NCBI GenBank assembly: GCA_026008535.1
Contig: BRKX01000009.1
Span: 44,017,001 to 44,081,000 of the forward strand
Direction: 5' to 3'
DNA: 64,000 nucleotides
Source: Perilla frutescens
Taxonomy: Eukaryota > Streptophyta > Magnoliopsida > Lamiales > Lamiaceae
Position numbers and translations under genes: made by a program. The notes below the pieces were generated by a model, which was not told the DNA's origin, made no database searches, and was given only the letters and a program-made list of their open reading frames with translations. How positions within the stretch are numbered: position 1 is the stretch's first letter; each line of letters opens with the position of its first letter. Below are positions 45,548 through 56,922 of this stretch, in pieces.

Positions 45548-46063
45548 GATAAAAAAACGAGCTTGTTATGAGTGCTTAAATTTTAATTTATTTTATAAAT
45601 CTAGAAGTACCCTTTTTTTAAGTTCTCATATGGACAAGATTGCAACCGTCCTTTTTATCTAGGTGACGGGTTGTGATTAATTCCTATTTCTCAAATAAGG
45701 ATCTTTTTCATTTGAGTCATCCCCTATATATACACTATTACACGTGTATAATACTATTTCTGTTTTTGAATAAGTGTCTTTCAAGTATTTTAATTTTATT
45801 TCAAAATAAATGTTATTCTACAATTTTGAAAATGAAAATTCAAATTTTTCATGCATTTACCCTTATTTAATATATATTCAAATATATATTTAACTTATTT
45901 AATATATTCACACAAGTAATTTAATTAATTTATTAATTTGTGTGCATTTATCTAAAATGACATTTATAGAAAGAAATGAGGAGATTATAATTAAATTGAA
46001 TGTAAATAAAGAAGCAAAGAGAGATCGAGTTTCACGTGGCACTGTGGCAGCCATCTAAGTTTA
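45548..46063. other. AT-rich spacer
   Basis: No ORF or element recognised; the short ORF at 45673-45870 is low complexity. Confidence 0.6.
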
Positions 46064-46065
46064 TA

Positions 46066-46337
46066 CTCCCTCCGTCCCAATTATATAGTCTCATTTCTCC
46101 TTGCACGTAGATTAAAAATATTTATGAAAACAAGATATTAAAGCTAAACTTCCAATAACACCCTCATTGAATATTTATGACTTTCAACTTTTAAGTTGTT
46201 ATTTTTTAAATTTCCAATAATCAACAAGGATTTATTTGTACATTACTATGAAAATTAATGATATTTATAGTAATTGGACTATATAAATGGGACACCTCAA
46301 AATAGTAAAAAGGACTTTATAATTGGGACGGAGGGAG
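46066..46337. mobile_element. Stowaway MITE (Tc1/mariner)
   Basis: Terminal inverted repeats CTCCCTCCGTCCC / GGGACGGAGGGAG, the canonical Stowaway end, with TA duplications at 46064-46065 and 46338-46339. Length 272 bp, AT-rich, non-coding. Confidence 0.97.
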
Positions 46338-46415
46338 TATTAGAATATGAACGAATGGTGAGTTATTATAAGGGGTCATTCTTGAAATTTGAAATCGTAG
46401 AAACCCCAAGTCGAC

Positions 46416-46790
46416 CGGATGTGATCCTCTATTCTGAATTTGATGTTTCAATTCGTATTATACGATCGAATTTACAAGTTTAATAATAGATATTATAAAA
46501 ATAAAAATTAATTATACCATAATCAACATAGTCAAATTTATCAACAAAATATTACAATTAAAAAGATTATAAATCATCTGTTTAAAATAATCAACCATAA
46601 TAATCATTTATTTAAAAATTAAATATTAAAAAATAATAATAAACCCTAGGTGGGTTGAACCCTAAAAATAATCATAAAATTAAATTAAAATATAATAAAT
46701 CAAAATTAATGAAAAATGGAAGAAAAATTTATAAATTTAATCATGGAACACGATTTGAAACATCAAATTTAAAATAGAGGATCACATCCG
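46416..46790. mobile_element. MITE family X, copy 1
   Basis: Inverted ends CGGATGTGATCCTCTATT... are nearly perfect over the first 18 bases, extending imperfectly about 35 bases (gaacaccaaatttaaaatag type). Copy 2 is at 60976-61358, with shared interior (aaaccctannngggttgaaccctaaaaa). CAAGTC occurs on both flanks as a possible duplication. Superfamily not determined. Confidence 0.75.
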
Positions 46791-46890
46791 CAAGTCCCTC
46801 GGAAAAACCAATATTACATTCAGAAAGAAGGTGTAAGGCTGCAAAAATAGAAATAGTCACTAGGAAAAATATTAAAAAAATAAAATTTAT

Positions 46891-46891
<1 letters not shown>

Positions 46892-46935
<44 letters not shown>
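46892..46935. repeat. (TAA)n microsatellite
   Basis: About 14 uninterrupted TAA units. The minus-strand Leu-repeat ORF at 46820-47104 is produced by it. Confidence 0.95.
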
Positions 46936-46938
<3 letters not shown>

Positions 46939-48572
46939 GAATGGGATCTGGTTGCTCGTCTGTCACTCTGTCATGTCTTACTTTTCGTTGGCAAAATTTG
47001 TTTTCTGAGTACAGAAGAAACAGCCCAACCCCCATCATTAATTGATTATCAGACAATTTTGGGGGATTTTTTTTGTGCTCATCTTCTTCCTTTTCCCCTC
47101 CCATTTCATTTTACAGATGGAATAAATAAAATTGATTTGATAAAATAGAATTGTACTGTTGGAATAAAAATAATCATATATTTAGATTATTTGATTAGTT
47201 GATTATAATTTTACTGATTTATAATATATTGTCAATATTGGACCCGTCCTCAAAACAAGAAAAATGATGCAACTTTCCTAAATTCTGATTACCTACTTCA
47301 AGTAATTCTGGTACATTCTGTGTATGACAATTTTATTTTTCAACTTCTTTATTAATTATATTTTATTTTTTATATATATTAATATTATTAAAATTTGGAT
47401 TCATAATTTTTCAACAAAAATAATGAAAAAAAATTAATTTTGAAAATTTTTGAATTTTCATTATTTTGTTTTTTTATGGATTATTATTAATTTTGAATTG
47501 ACAATTTTCAACCTGAAAAATGAAATAAAACTTTTTGAAAATTAAAAAAAATTGTATTTTTTAATGAGATTTCAACTAAAATTTGATCATTCTAGCGATG
47601 GTTTTTTAGAATTCTTTTATTATTCACTGCTTTGCTATTCTTATTCCTCTTTCATATTTGTCACTTCTGGTGATATGACCAAATATATGGAAGCATGTCT
47701 CGTAACTTATCTCATCCATATATATATTTATCACTTATGGGCTATGTGCCTACCAGCCTATGATTAATTGGCCGTATCATTGAAGCACGTCCCGTAATTT
47801 GCCTCATCCATAAATATGATCAACTTATTTCATTTTACAGATATAATTATATTTGTCAATGAGATAAGTTACGGAGTTTGTTTTAATAGATAAGATCGTA
47901 GCCCAGAGAGGTCTGGTATTTTCGATATAGTTGAAATATATTTATTAGATTGTTTGATGGATCAAAATTAATAAAATTAATGATACTTTTTAATGTGATA
48001 AATAAGAATATTTTAAATGCAAAAGTAATTGATATTATTCATAAAGCATTACTTCTTGCAAAAGTATAAGTATTTTTTTCAAAAGTAATAATATATTTTT
48101 ATTTAAAAAATGTAAGTAAATTTCGAATTTATGACATTTGGATCATCAAATCGCCATCACACCAACGTAACTGAACCACCCAATGAACTCCTTTCAACTA
48201 CTTTTTTTGGCTCAGTAGAAATCTATGATATTTTATTTACTATTTGCAGCCATATATTAAACGTGTGTACTTTATTCAAAGTGCATTATTTGATCAAAAT
48301 AAATGAATTTGGTCCCAATTCAATTAAGCTTCATTGAAGATTTATATATTTTGAACTTGACTTTGAGTACCTTCCAGAACACCCAAGTATAATGAATTTC
48401 TCGTGTGAAAGGTGAGATTTAATCTTGTCAGTTTTCTAAACGGGAATTACCATTTTTTTATTAATTAAAACATTGCAAATTTAATTATTTATTTTTTTTA
48501 TTTTTAATTTTAATTTTCACTTTTTCTAATCTTATATTTCCTATGTTTCTTAACAAGTGTCATTCTAACACT
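46936..48572. other. AT-rich spacer
   Basis: No gene recognised. A local degenerate duplication (ggaagcatgtctcgtaac / gaagcacgtcccgtaatt) lies at about 47690 and 47780. Confidence 0.6.
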
Positions 48573-48581
48573 TAAATTTTA

Positions 48582-49934
48582 GGGTTAAGACCCAAATAGG
48601 CCCCTGAACTTATTTTGGGGAATCAATTAGGCCCTCCAATTTTTTTGTCTCAATTGAGCCAATGAACTTTTAATTTGAGCTCAATCAAGCCTTTCAGCAA
48701 GCACCTCACAAACGGACGTTTGTTGTCACACAAAACGACGTTGTTTTGTATTTGTCTAAAAAAATTAATTTTTCATTTTTTCCAGATTTTTATTTTTATT
48801 TTCGTTTTTTTCTTATTCCTCATTGTTCTTCATCCAAAATCCAAAGTTCTGGGCATGTTTTGGTCATCATCCTTGTAAATTATCTGTTATGGGTCGCAAG
48901 AAACCCAGCGCCTGCAAGTCTGCCCAGACTTTGCCTTCTTCAAGCTCCAGCTCAAAAAAATCCCCTAAAAAGCGGGTGAAAATTGCCTTCAATTCCTCCA
49001 AAAAATCTACAAAAAATACTAAGAAATTTCCAGATTCAAAATCTGTTCATACTCCAGAAATTCCATTAATGATCTAAATAATCCAAATAATCCAAATTCT
49101 CCAGAAAATCAATCCAAATTTGCACAACACCCTTCAGCCCCTGCACCTGACTCCTCATTTCCCCAACCTTTTGTTCCTGGGACTGTTATCATCCCCAACA
49201 ATGCTCCAGCCCAGAAATTGAACCCTGCAGGGATTCTGACCCGCTCCCAAACGCTCAAACGCCCATCCTCACCTCCCAGAACACACCCTCAACCCTCGTC
49301 AGCCCCATCACCCCTACCAAGGCCTCCCCTGCCTCTAACTGTTCATCTCAGTCAGATTCCACCCCTCCTCTCTTCTCAGACCTAAAACATCAACACATCA
49401 TTCCCCTCCAACCCCAAATCGCTCCAGCCCCCTCACACTGTCATCACCAATCCCAGAAACCACATATACAGCTCCTGCAATACCCAGCAGTCCACCTAAT
49501 CACTCACACCTTCCTCAAGTGACAAAAACCCAACATACATATCTTCTCTTGCCCACAATTTCAGAACCCAAACCAGAAGGGGAGGGAGAGACAGATTCAG
49601 AAGATTTGGGAGAGATTGCTTAAGAATCTGAAGAACCCTAAATTAAAATATTGCTTAAGGATCTGAAGACTTGGGAGAAAATAAACGAAAATAAAAAATA
49701 AAAAGAAAAGGAAAAATATGGAAAAAAATGAAAAATTAATATTTTTAGACAAACACAAAACGACGTCGTTTTGTGTGAGTCGTGTGACAACTAACATCTG
49801 TTTGTGAGGTGCTTGAAGGAAGGGCTTGATTGAGCCCAAATTAAAAGTTCATGGGCTCAATTGAGATCAAAAAAAGTTGGAGGGCCTAATTGGTCCCCCC
49901 AAATAAGTTCAGGGGTCTATTTGGGCCTTAACCC
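48582..49934 (+). mobile_element. Mutator-like element with ~200-bp inverted repeats, possible Pack-MULE
   Basis: Ends GGGTTAAG...CTTAACCC with the perfect 9-bp TSD TAAATTTTA (48573-48581, 49935-49943). Long inverted repeats run about 200 bases from each end (gggttaagncccaaatag, aacgacgtcgttttgtgt type). The interior is a GC-richer, coding-like segment (48889-49620) unlike its surroundings. No transposase. Length 1353 bp. Confidence 0.93.
48889..49077 (+). pseudogene. Ser/Lys-rich ORF inside the Mutator-like element
   Basis: The ORF starts MGRKKPSACKSAQ and continues as a Ser/Lys-rich basic stretch (SSSSSSKKSPKKR, residues 17-29) to a stop at 49077. After the stop, Pro/Ser-rich coding-like sequence continues (PAPDSSFPQPFVPGT, then AGILTRSQTLKRPSSPP) to about 49620 with frame breaks. 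The composition resembles a disordered nuclear protein or LINE/gag N-terminus captured by the element. No domain was recognised. Confidence 0.4.
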
Positions 49935-49964
49935 TAAATTTTATTTTATAAAGAGTGTCATTCT

Positions 49965-50428
49965 TAGGCTATAAATGAACAGAACTTCTCGCAGGGTATT
50001 CAGAGATCGGCTCGAAAAAAAGTTCGTTCATTTTCTAAATGAGTCAAGCTCGAGCCTCAAATCGAGCTCGAAAAATTATCAAACCAAACTCGAACAGCGT
50101 AATATTCGGCCCGGTCAGCTCGTAAACATGTTCATGAATATTATAAATACTTCAAACGGATAAATTAAATAAGTTATTTTTTTCAAGCTCGAGCTCGAAT
50201 ATGTAAAATAAATGAATCTTTTTTCGAGTATTCAAGCTTATACTTGATTAATAAATTTTCAAGCATTTCATGAGCGAGCTCGAGCTGAATTCGAACATGA
50301 TAAATATTTGTCAAGTTGAGCTTGAATAAGAGGAAAGAAGCTCAAATAAAGCTCAAGCTTTAATATCCTTAAAGAGCCGAACTTGAATATCAAGGTATTC
50401 GGCTCCATTTGGTTTGTTTACGGCCCTA
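49965..50428. mobile_element. hAT-type MITE (hAT-N2)
   Basis: Ends TAGGCTATAAATGAAC and TAGGGCCGTAAACAAACC (inverted), with 8-bp flanks GTCATTCT / GTCAATCT (7 of 8). Subterminal gagctcgagct-type words abound. It lies 21 bases from the TSD of the Mutator-like element. 464 bp, non-coding. Confidence 0.82.
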
Positions 50429-50630
50429 GTCAATCTACACAATTGAGTGAAAATTCATATTTTTCACACATATGCGGTATGCCCTCATTTAATACATTCA
50501 AACATTCATATTTAACTTATTTAATGTATTCACATAAAGATGTATAAGGTAGTTTGATAACCTTATTACTATGTGTGCATTTATTCACTGTGACATTTAT
50601 TCAAAAACTGAGGGAGAATCATCTATTCAA

Positions 50631-50656
50631 TCATATATATATATATATATATATAC
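50631..50656. repeat. (TA)n microsatellite
   Basis: Short TA tract in AT-rich spacer left of R3. Confidence 0.9.
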
Positions 50657-51423
50657 ATATCATTACAATGATACTCAATGTTACATATTTATCGATTCAT
50701 CATAACCATATAAATATTTATATTTTCATTTCAACCACAAATTCAAATTGGAAAAATATCATGTTGGAAAATTGGATTTAATAAATTGAGTTTTAACTCA
50801 TTTTATCCGATTTTTAGTGATCGGGATATTTAATTTGGGGGGAATTAAATACCATACGATTGTTCTATGTTGTGAGTAGATAATTGTAGTATTTTTATTT
50901 GCTCAAATCCGATTTTCGATGAGTGAGAAATAAATGGTTGAAGTTGGTCACACGATTGAGCATTTATGGTGTGTGGGATAATGTGTTTAAGACACATTTA
51001 ATACCCACATTGATTTCTTAATCAAGTTAAAAAGTGTATTTAAGTGTATTAACACTTAAGTGAAGTAATTAAGTGCACAAGGATGTGGGTCATGAGCCCA
51101 CACGCGCGTGCCCGCCCGTGCCGTGCGCGTCCTCGTCCTCAGACCGGGACTTGGATCTTGGCAATTGGATTTTGGGTGGACTTTGGGCGTACGTGGGCTT
51201 CAGGGGCTTAGCCATACCAATTTTACGGTACAGAAACGGTCGAGTCATGGAGCCGGTCGGTGGATCGGCTATCTGGATTGTCGGGTCATGGGTGCACTTA
51301 GTGGTGCATGTCCAGCATTGAAGTGTGTAACTCCTAGCTAAGTTAAGTGCCTTCAATTGAAATTCAAATGTGTAACTCCCACCTTGAGCTAGTGGAGTTA
51401 GTGGGTTGTAATGTAATTCCTTT

Positions 51424-51562
51424 CGGGAGTCAAAGTCTGCAGCTGTCTGGACACGTGTTGGGATCCGAGCTGATATGGGACACATGTCAGGAGTCAAAGT
51501 CTGCACATCTGCAGCTGCCTTGGACACGTGTTGGGATCCAAGCCGACATGGGACACCTGTCG
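51424..51562 (+). promoter_or_regulatory. Duplicated G-box-containing segment in R3 LTR
   Basis: Two ~70-base direct copies, each with agtcaaagtctgca, gctg and ACACGTGTTGGGATCC; the palindromic ACACGTGT is at 51451-51458 and 51524-51531. This is the bZIP/bHLH G-box (ABRE-like) core, a plausible enhancer. Function inferred. Confidence 0.5.
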
Positions 51563-51602
51563 GAATCTGCAAAAGATAACTCCTGGATGGCTTAATTGCA
51601 GA

Positions 51603-52328
51603 TAGAGATGTCAATTTAGCTTGAAACCGATGGGCCGGCCTGAAAAAAAAAGGTGAGTTAGGGCCACAAATTTCTAGCCTGAAAAAATTTTAACCGAATA
51701 GGCCCGAAACTGAACGGGTTGGTCTGATTGACATCCTTACCTATATTTCTTTAGACTAACCAGTTATTATAATTTATCATGTTTTAATTTATTTAATTTA
51801 TAATATTATAGTATTATTATTTTTTAATAAATGATAAATATTTTGAAGATGGAATCAAACATGAAGTTGAAAGGGCTTCAAATATTGTTAAAGTAGAAGA
51901 AGATTGTACTTCAAATTAGATTGAAGATTAAGCTATAAATAGATTTGTGGTGTAGTTTTTTTGGAAGAACAAATTATGATTGAACATTATTGTCATTTTC
52001 ATGTCATTTATTTTTGTTTTCTTTCATTTGATACAGTTTGATCTTAATTAAATTTTGTATTTGTCATGTTCTATTCATTTATCTTATTTTTCACGTATTA
52101 ATTTATTTCAAGAATAAGAGATAATGATTATTTAGGAGAATTATCAAGATATAATTTATACACGTGGAAAAAAATCATAAACATGTTGGTCCGACGAGCT
52201 AGCCTGAAAATCGAAGGGTTAGGGTTAGGGTCGAAGATTTTGAGCCCGAAGAAAATTTTAACCGAATAGGATCGAAATCGAAACGGGTTAACCTGAAACT
52301 GAACGGGTTAGCCCGATTGACATCCCTA
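51603..52328. mobile_element. Non-autonomous hAT element (hAT-N3) in R3 LTR
   Basis: Perfect 8-bp TSD ATTGCAGA (51595-51602, 52329-52336). Inverted ends TAGAGATGTCAAT / TAGGGATGTCAAT. Subterminal gggttagcccga and cgaaacgggtta words. No coding sequence; 726 bp. Confidence 0.96.
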
Positions 52329-52416
52329 ATTGCAGAGCTATAACTCCTGGCAGTTACAACACCTGGTTTGAATACCCTCAAACCATAGCTGCTGTCCCCT
52401 GCAGTGGAGATATGCC

Positions 52417-52424
52417 TATAAATA
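52417..52424 (+). promoter_or_regulatory. R3 LTR TATA box
   Basis: TATAAATA in a typical context (tgcctataaataggac), about 430 bases before gag and downstream of the G-boxes. Confidence 0.65.
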
Positions 52425-52852
52425 GGACATCCATGCATGGCCAAAATGCTACATTCTGCATAATCGAATTTCATCTTGCTGCATAGAAGTTCCCTTCGAG
52501 TCACAGCTTCTCAGTTCTCAACATTGTCTAGTTCGCCGGAGCCTTGCCGGACCTGTGGTGCTACTGCCGTAAGGACGAAGCCGTTTCATCTTTGAAAGAC
52601 ATCCGCCAAACTGTGAGCACTAGCCGGGGTGTATTTATCTTGCGGAGAGAGGTCCCCTCGACTCAACTTGCCGAAATCTATGTATCGATTCAATTCGTTT
52701 AAATTATTCTATTGTAGTTTATTGTAATCCTTTCATTCTTCTACTCCTTCTGTTTCCTTTGTACTTTAGTTGTAATTCCAGTCAAAGTGTAACGCACGTA
52801 CAACAATCGCAAGACAATTATAAGACTAAAACAATCAACTACCTTTGTTGGA

Positions 52853-53417
52853 ATGGCGTCATCATCCAACACCATTGCTCCAAGGACCATTCCCCATGGC
52901 CAAACTGAGAATCCAAAGAAGTTCTCCGGATTGGACTTCAAGAGGTGGCAGCAGAAAATGCTCTTCTACCTCACCACGTTGGGAGTTGCTGGATACATCA
53001 AGAAAGACGCTTCAGTGATCGAGGAGAATGAGCCAGACGTCAACAAAGGGACAACTTATGATCAATGGATCAATGGAGATTTCTTATGTAAAAATTACAT
53101 TCTTAATAGTTTAGTAGATAGCTTGTACTCTGTGTATGGGAATGTAACTAGTGCTAAGGAATTGTGGGAGGCACTAGAAAAGAAGTACAAAATGGAGGAT
53201 GCCGGAACTAAAAAGTTCATCATGGCAAAATTCCTCGATTACAAAATGGTGGACACCCGGTCAGTGATGGATCAAGTGCAAGAGCTTCAGCTCATTGCGC
53301 ACGACGTTCATGCTGAAGGGATGGTCCTTCCGACTCTTTCACCGTTGTTGCGGTGATTGAGAAGTTGCCACCATGTTGGAAGGACTTCAAGAGCTATCTC
53401 AAGCATAAGTGAAAGTA
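52853..53417 (+). pseudogene. gag: R3 gag, N-terminal part
   Basis: ATG 52853 (MASSSNTIAPR). UBN2-type capsid with KFSGLDFKRWQQKMLFYLTT (residues 23-42), YILNSLVDSLY, ELWEALEKKYK and KFIMAKFLDYKM. Open for 167 codons to 53356, then a frameshift. The gag frame continues in another register with stops until 53417. Confidence 0.88.
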
Positions 53418-53418
53418 G

Positions 53419-54078
53419 ATGACTCTTGAAGACCTTGTAGTTAAGTTTGGAATTGAAGCCGATAACCGAAAGGCGGATCTGAGATCAAGAGTCCCGATCG
53501 AGGCCAAGGCTAACTTGATGGAACGTGGTGGACCATCAAATAGCAACAAAAGAAAACACCCGGGTCAAGTTGACAAAGGGAAGAAGCCAATGACGAAGTT
53601 CAACGGCAACTGCTTCAATTGTGACAAGCCTGTGAACATGTCCAAACATTGCGCGGCTGCAAAGAAGAAGCGTACCAATTATGGTGTGCACTTGGTGGAA
53701 CATAACAACAAAGGCAAAGGCAAGGCCCGTCAAGATGATTGGGATGGCGATGATTTGACTGTCGTTATGTTTGAAGCCAACCATGTGGACAACCCAAGAG
53801 AGTGGTTCATCGACACCGGGGCTACTTGTCATGTTTGCTCGGAAAAGGGCTTATTTGTTACCTACAAAGATGTTGAAGGTAGAAAGTTACACATGGGAAA
53901 CCAAGCCTCGTCTGAAGTGGCTGGTGTGGGCAACGTGGTTTTGAAGCTGACTTCAGGCCAAGAGCTAACTTTAAAGGATGTGCTGCATGTTCCAGACATC
54001 CGCAATAATTTGGTTTCGGGTTCATTGTTAGTCAATCATGATTTTAGACTAGTGTTGAGTCTGAAAAATTTATTTTAA
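53419..54078 (+). pseudogene. pol: R3 gag C-terminus, zinc knuckle and protease
   Basis: Open for 219 codons. It runs MTLEDLVVKFGIEADNR, then a basic linker, then the zinc knuckle CFNCDKPVNMSKHC (about 53610-53655), in which the expected His is Asn and the Gly before it is Val. The protease motif WFIDTGATCHV (catalytic D-T-G, about 53802) and LTLKDVLHVPDIRNNLVS follow. A frameshift ends it at 54078. The altered zinc ligand argues against function. Confidence 0.88.
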
Positions 54079-54131
54079 GCAAGTATGGAAGGTTCCTTGG
54101 TCGGAGCTATCTAGCCAATGAACTCTTCAAA

Positions 54132-55326
54132 ATGAATGTAATGGCCATGCGCCGTGTTTCCAATGAAAGTGCTAATAAAGTGAATTTTTTTGCTTACTTG
54201 CTTGTTGAGTGCTCGGATTTATGGCATTATAGATTAGGACGTGTTAATCTAAATGCTATAAAACGTTTAGTAAATTTAGATTTGCTAAAAGTAAACCAAT
54301 TTAATACACAAAACAAATGTGAAATTTGTATCGAGGTAAAATTGGCAAAGTTACCATTTCATTCAGTTGAATAGAGCACTAAACCTCTAGATTTAATTCA
54401 CACAGACATGTGTGACTTAAAGTTTGTGCAAACTAGAGGCGGTAAAAAGTATTTTATTACTTTTATTGACGATTGCACAAAGTACTGTTATCTTTATCTT
54501 TTAAGAAGTAAAGATGAGGCGATTGAAGCTTTTAAGAACTTCAAGAATGAAGCCGAAAATCAAATAAACAGTCGAATTAAAGCAATTCGAAGTGATAGAG
54601 GTAGAGAATATATTGCTCCATTTGAAGAGTTATGCGCAGAGGCGAGTATAATTCATCAAACTATGGCTCTCTATTCACCACAGTCTAATGGTGTTGCTGA
54701 ACACAAAAAATGAACTCTTAAGGAGATGATGAATGCTTTGTTGATAAGTTCGGGATTACCACAGAACTTATGGAGGGGAAGCCGTGTTAATAGCCAACTA
54801 TATCCTGAACAAAATTCCACTTAAGGGTAAGGATGTGACGCCTTACGAGTTGTGGAAAGGACACACGTCGTCTTATAAATACCTCAAAGTATGGGGGTGT
54901 TTGACTAATGTTGAAGTGCCGCTTTCTAAACATGTTAGAATCGACCCTAAAATGGTTGATTGTATCTTTGTTTGGGTATGCACTTAACAGTAGTGCATAT
55001 CGTTTTCTTATTCATAAATCAGAGATTCCCGAGTTGACTAAATTAATGATGATGGAGTCGAGGAATGCTATATTCTTCGAGAATGTCTATCATTGTAAAG
55101 ATAAGGATAGGGCAGAAGGTAGTTCTGAGAAACGAACTTCTGAAGCTGCTACTAGTTTTGATCTTGAGCAAACGAGCTAGGACGGCTAATACTTTTGGTC
55201 TGGATTTCATCACCTATATGTTGGATGATGAGCCAAAGTCTTTCAAAGAAGCTCTATCTAGTCCAGATGCTGCGTTCTGGAAAGAAGCTATCAACGGTGA
55301 AATCGATTCCATCATGCGCTTTTGAG
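54132..55326 (+). pseudogene. pol: R3 integrase and truncated RT start
   Basis: Pre-integrase LWHYRLGRVNLNAIKRL with CEICIEVK (about 54220-54350; the second zinc His is Arg). Core: LIHTDMCDLKF (about 54395), FIDDCTKYCYLYLL (about 54460), IRSDRGREYIAPFEEL (about 54580-54630), QSNGVAEHKK, then a stop at 54711. Later pieces (LIANYILNKIPLKGKDVTPYELW; YKYLKVWGC) are in shifted frames. The last recognisable segment, SFKEALSSPDAAFWKEAINGEID (about 55245-55310), is the RT entry. Everything after is missing. Confidence 0.87.
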
Positions 55327-55601
55327 ATCCCAAATGTATGATCTAATGTGAGATCCTCACATCCCATCCCATATAAAATTTAAAAAAAATCACTTCGGAA
55401 AACGAGTTATTCAACTAAAGCTATTACATTTATTTAATAAAGATTGAGACTTAAAATAATTTAATCATGTAAATGACTACGAAAAATAGGATCATATTTG
55501 ATGTTATGACTATATGGACATCCCAAAATAAAATATTTGACCATATATTTGGAATAGTACTCTTTCTATGCCATAATTGCATCCCCTCCAATTTTACATA
55601 T
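55327..55601. other. Spacer after R3 truncation
   Basis: AT-rich, nothing recognised. Confidence 0.6.
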
Positions 55602-55610
55602 TAATAAAAT

Positions 55611-56201
55611 GACAAAGACTTGTGTTAGACCGTCTAACGGGTCATAAACCGTTAGACGGATATTAAGATCCGACCCGGATTCGGGTCACAATGAAGTGTC
55701 ACCAGATATGAAGTTAAGTATCACCAATCATAAACGGAAGTGTCACATACTATGAACTGAAGTGTCACCGGATATGAAGCAGCATAAGTCTTAATAAATT
55801 TTAATATTTTTTTAGTAATATCTATGTGAAGTCCTATCAATTGTAACATGAAGTATTACTAACATAACAAGCATGTACAACGAACTATCGCGTTGAATTA
55901 TTAAAGCAAATAACAATGAAGTGTCACCGAATATGAAGTTAGGTATTACCAATCATGAATTGAAGTGTCACATATTATGAAGTGAAAGTGTCACCAGATA
56001 TGAAATATTTTTTAGTAATATCTTTAACTATTGTGTGAAGCCCAGTGTCACGAGAGATGAAGCTAAGTAGCACCAATCATAAACTGAAGTGTCACATACT
56101 ATGAACTGAAGTGTCACCAGATATGAAGCTAGGAAAACGGATTGGGTTATGACCCGTCTAATGAAAACGACCCGTTAGACCGTCTCATAGGAGACCACCC
56201 C
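55611..56201. mobile_element. Mutator-like MITE with tandem GAAGTGTCACC repeats
   Basis: 9-bp TSD TAATAAAAT (55602-55610, 56202-56210). The two 33-base ends align in register, converging on GACSGTCTAACGGGTC. The interior is a run of ~20-base units (gaagtgtcaccagatatga, gaagtgtcacatactatga). Non-coding, 591 bp. Confidence 0.85.
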
Positions 56202-56210
56202 TAATAAAAT

Positions 56211-56906
56211 TTATTTAATGTACTTGAAAACAAGAAAGTATATAAAATTTTATTAGCATACCCTCATTTAATGATTCACAATAGAAGGATAAGTAATTTC
56301 AAAAAATTCAAATAAGAGTATATTGTGGAAAATAAAAATTTAATGAATATCAAATAAAGGAAGTGGACTATAATTTTACGACGGCCAAAAAAGGAATAAA
56401 AAATTATAATTATAAAATGAAGGGAGTAATTTACAAATAAAAATCTAACCCAACCGCCATTCGCAATTAATTTGCATCTCACTTTCTCAAGGAAAAAAAA
56501 GGTTAATTGTCGGGGAAAAAAAACTATCATCTTTCACTTTATTTATTTACAGTTTCAACATTACTTTTTGAAACATTGCAACATTGATACCGTCTTTTGA
56601 TTTGTAGTAAATTCGACATCTCAAAATTTTTCTTCCATCAAAAATCAAACGTGAATTGTTATTTTCAATGCGTACATGAACTCCAACAAATTTAAACGAT
56701 TTTAAATCTCTGTAGACCATGATCTCTGAGACTCATTTGAACTCGAAGTTGTTTAAGTTAATCAAAGTTCATATACGTGTTGTGAAAAAAACACGTCAAA
56801 TTTTCAATTATAGGAAAATTTTGAGGGTGTCGAATTTGTTACAAATCGAAAGGTGGTGTCTTTATTATGATATTTCAAATGTGGTATTGAAATTACAAAT
56901 AGGGTG
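56211..56906. other. AT-rich spacer
   Basis: No gene or element recognised; short ORFs are low complexity. Confidence 0.6.
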
Positions 56907-56922
56907 ATAGTTTTTTTCTTTT

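Larger units (their letters stand above)
50762..52806 (+). repeat. R3 5' LTR (right boundary approximate)
   Basis: Begins TGTTGGAAAATTGG; the end is placed at acgtacaaca because gag begins about 45 bases later. A standard initiator-Met primer site was not found after it, and the absent 3' LTR prevents confirmation. Without the hAT insertion the LTR is about 1.3 kb. It holds TATAAATA at 52417-52424 and the G-box duplication at 51424-51562. The long minus-strand ORF over 51090-51614 is treated as spurious. Confidence 0.65.
50762..55326 (+). mobile_element. R3: truncated Ty1/copia retrotransposon
   Basis: An LTR-like 5' region with TATA box, then gag, protease and integrase in copia order, ending abruptly in the first part of RT. 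There is no RNase H, PPT or 3' LTR. The gag type (KFSGLDFKRWQQKMLFYL) differs from R1/R2, so it is a separate lineage. A non-autonomous hAT lies in its LTR. Confidence 0.88.

Noticed and set aside
46820..47104. Minus-strand ORF with a poly-Leu run
   Set aside because: The Leu run is the (TAA)n microsatellite; the rest has no similarity I recognise.
51090..51614. 174-codon minus-strand ORF in the R3 LTR
   Set aside because: Antisense to an LTR, crosses the 70-base duplication and the edge of hAT-N3; no recognisable domain.
50762..52806. A host single-copy gene promoter upstream of 52853
   Set aside because: The downstream ORF is a copia gag followed by protease and integrase, so the region is an LTR.
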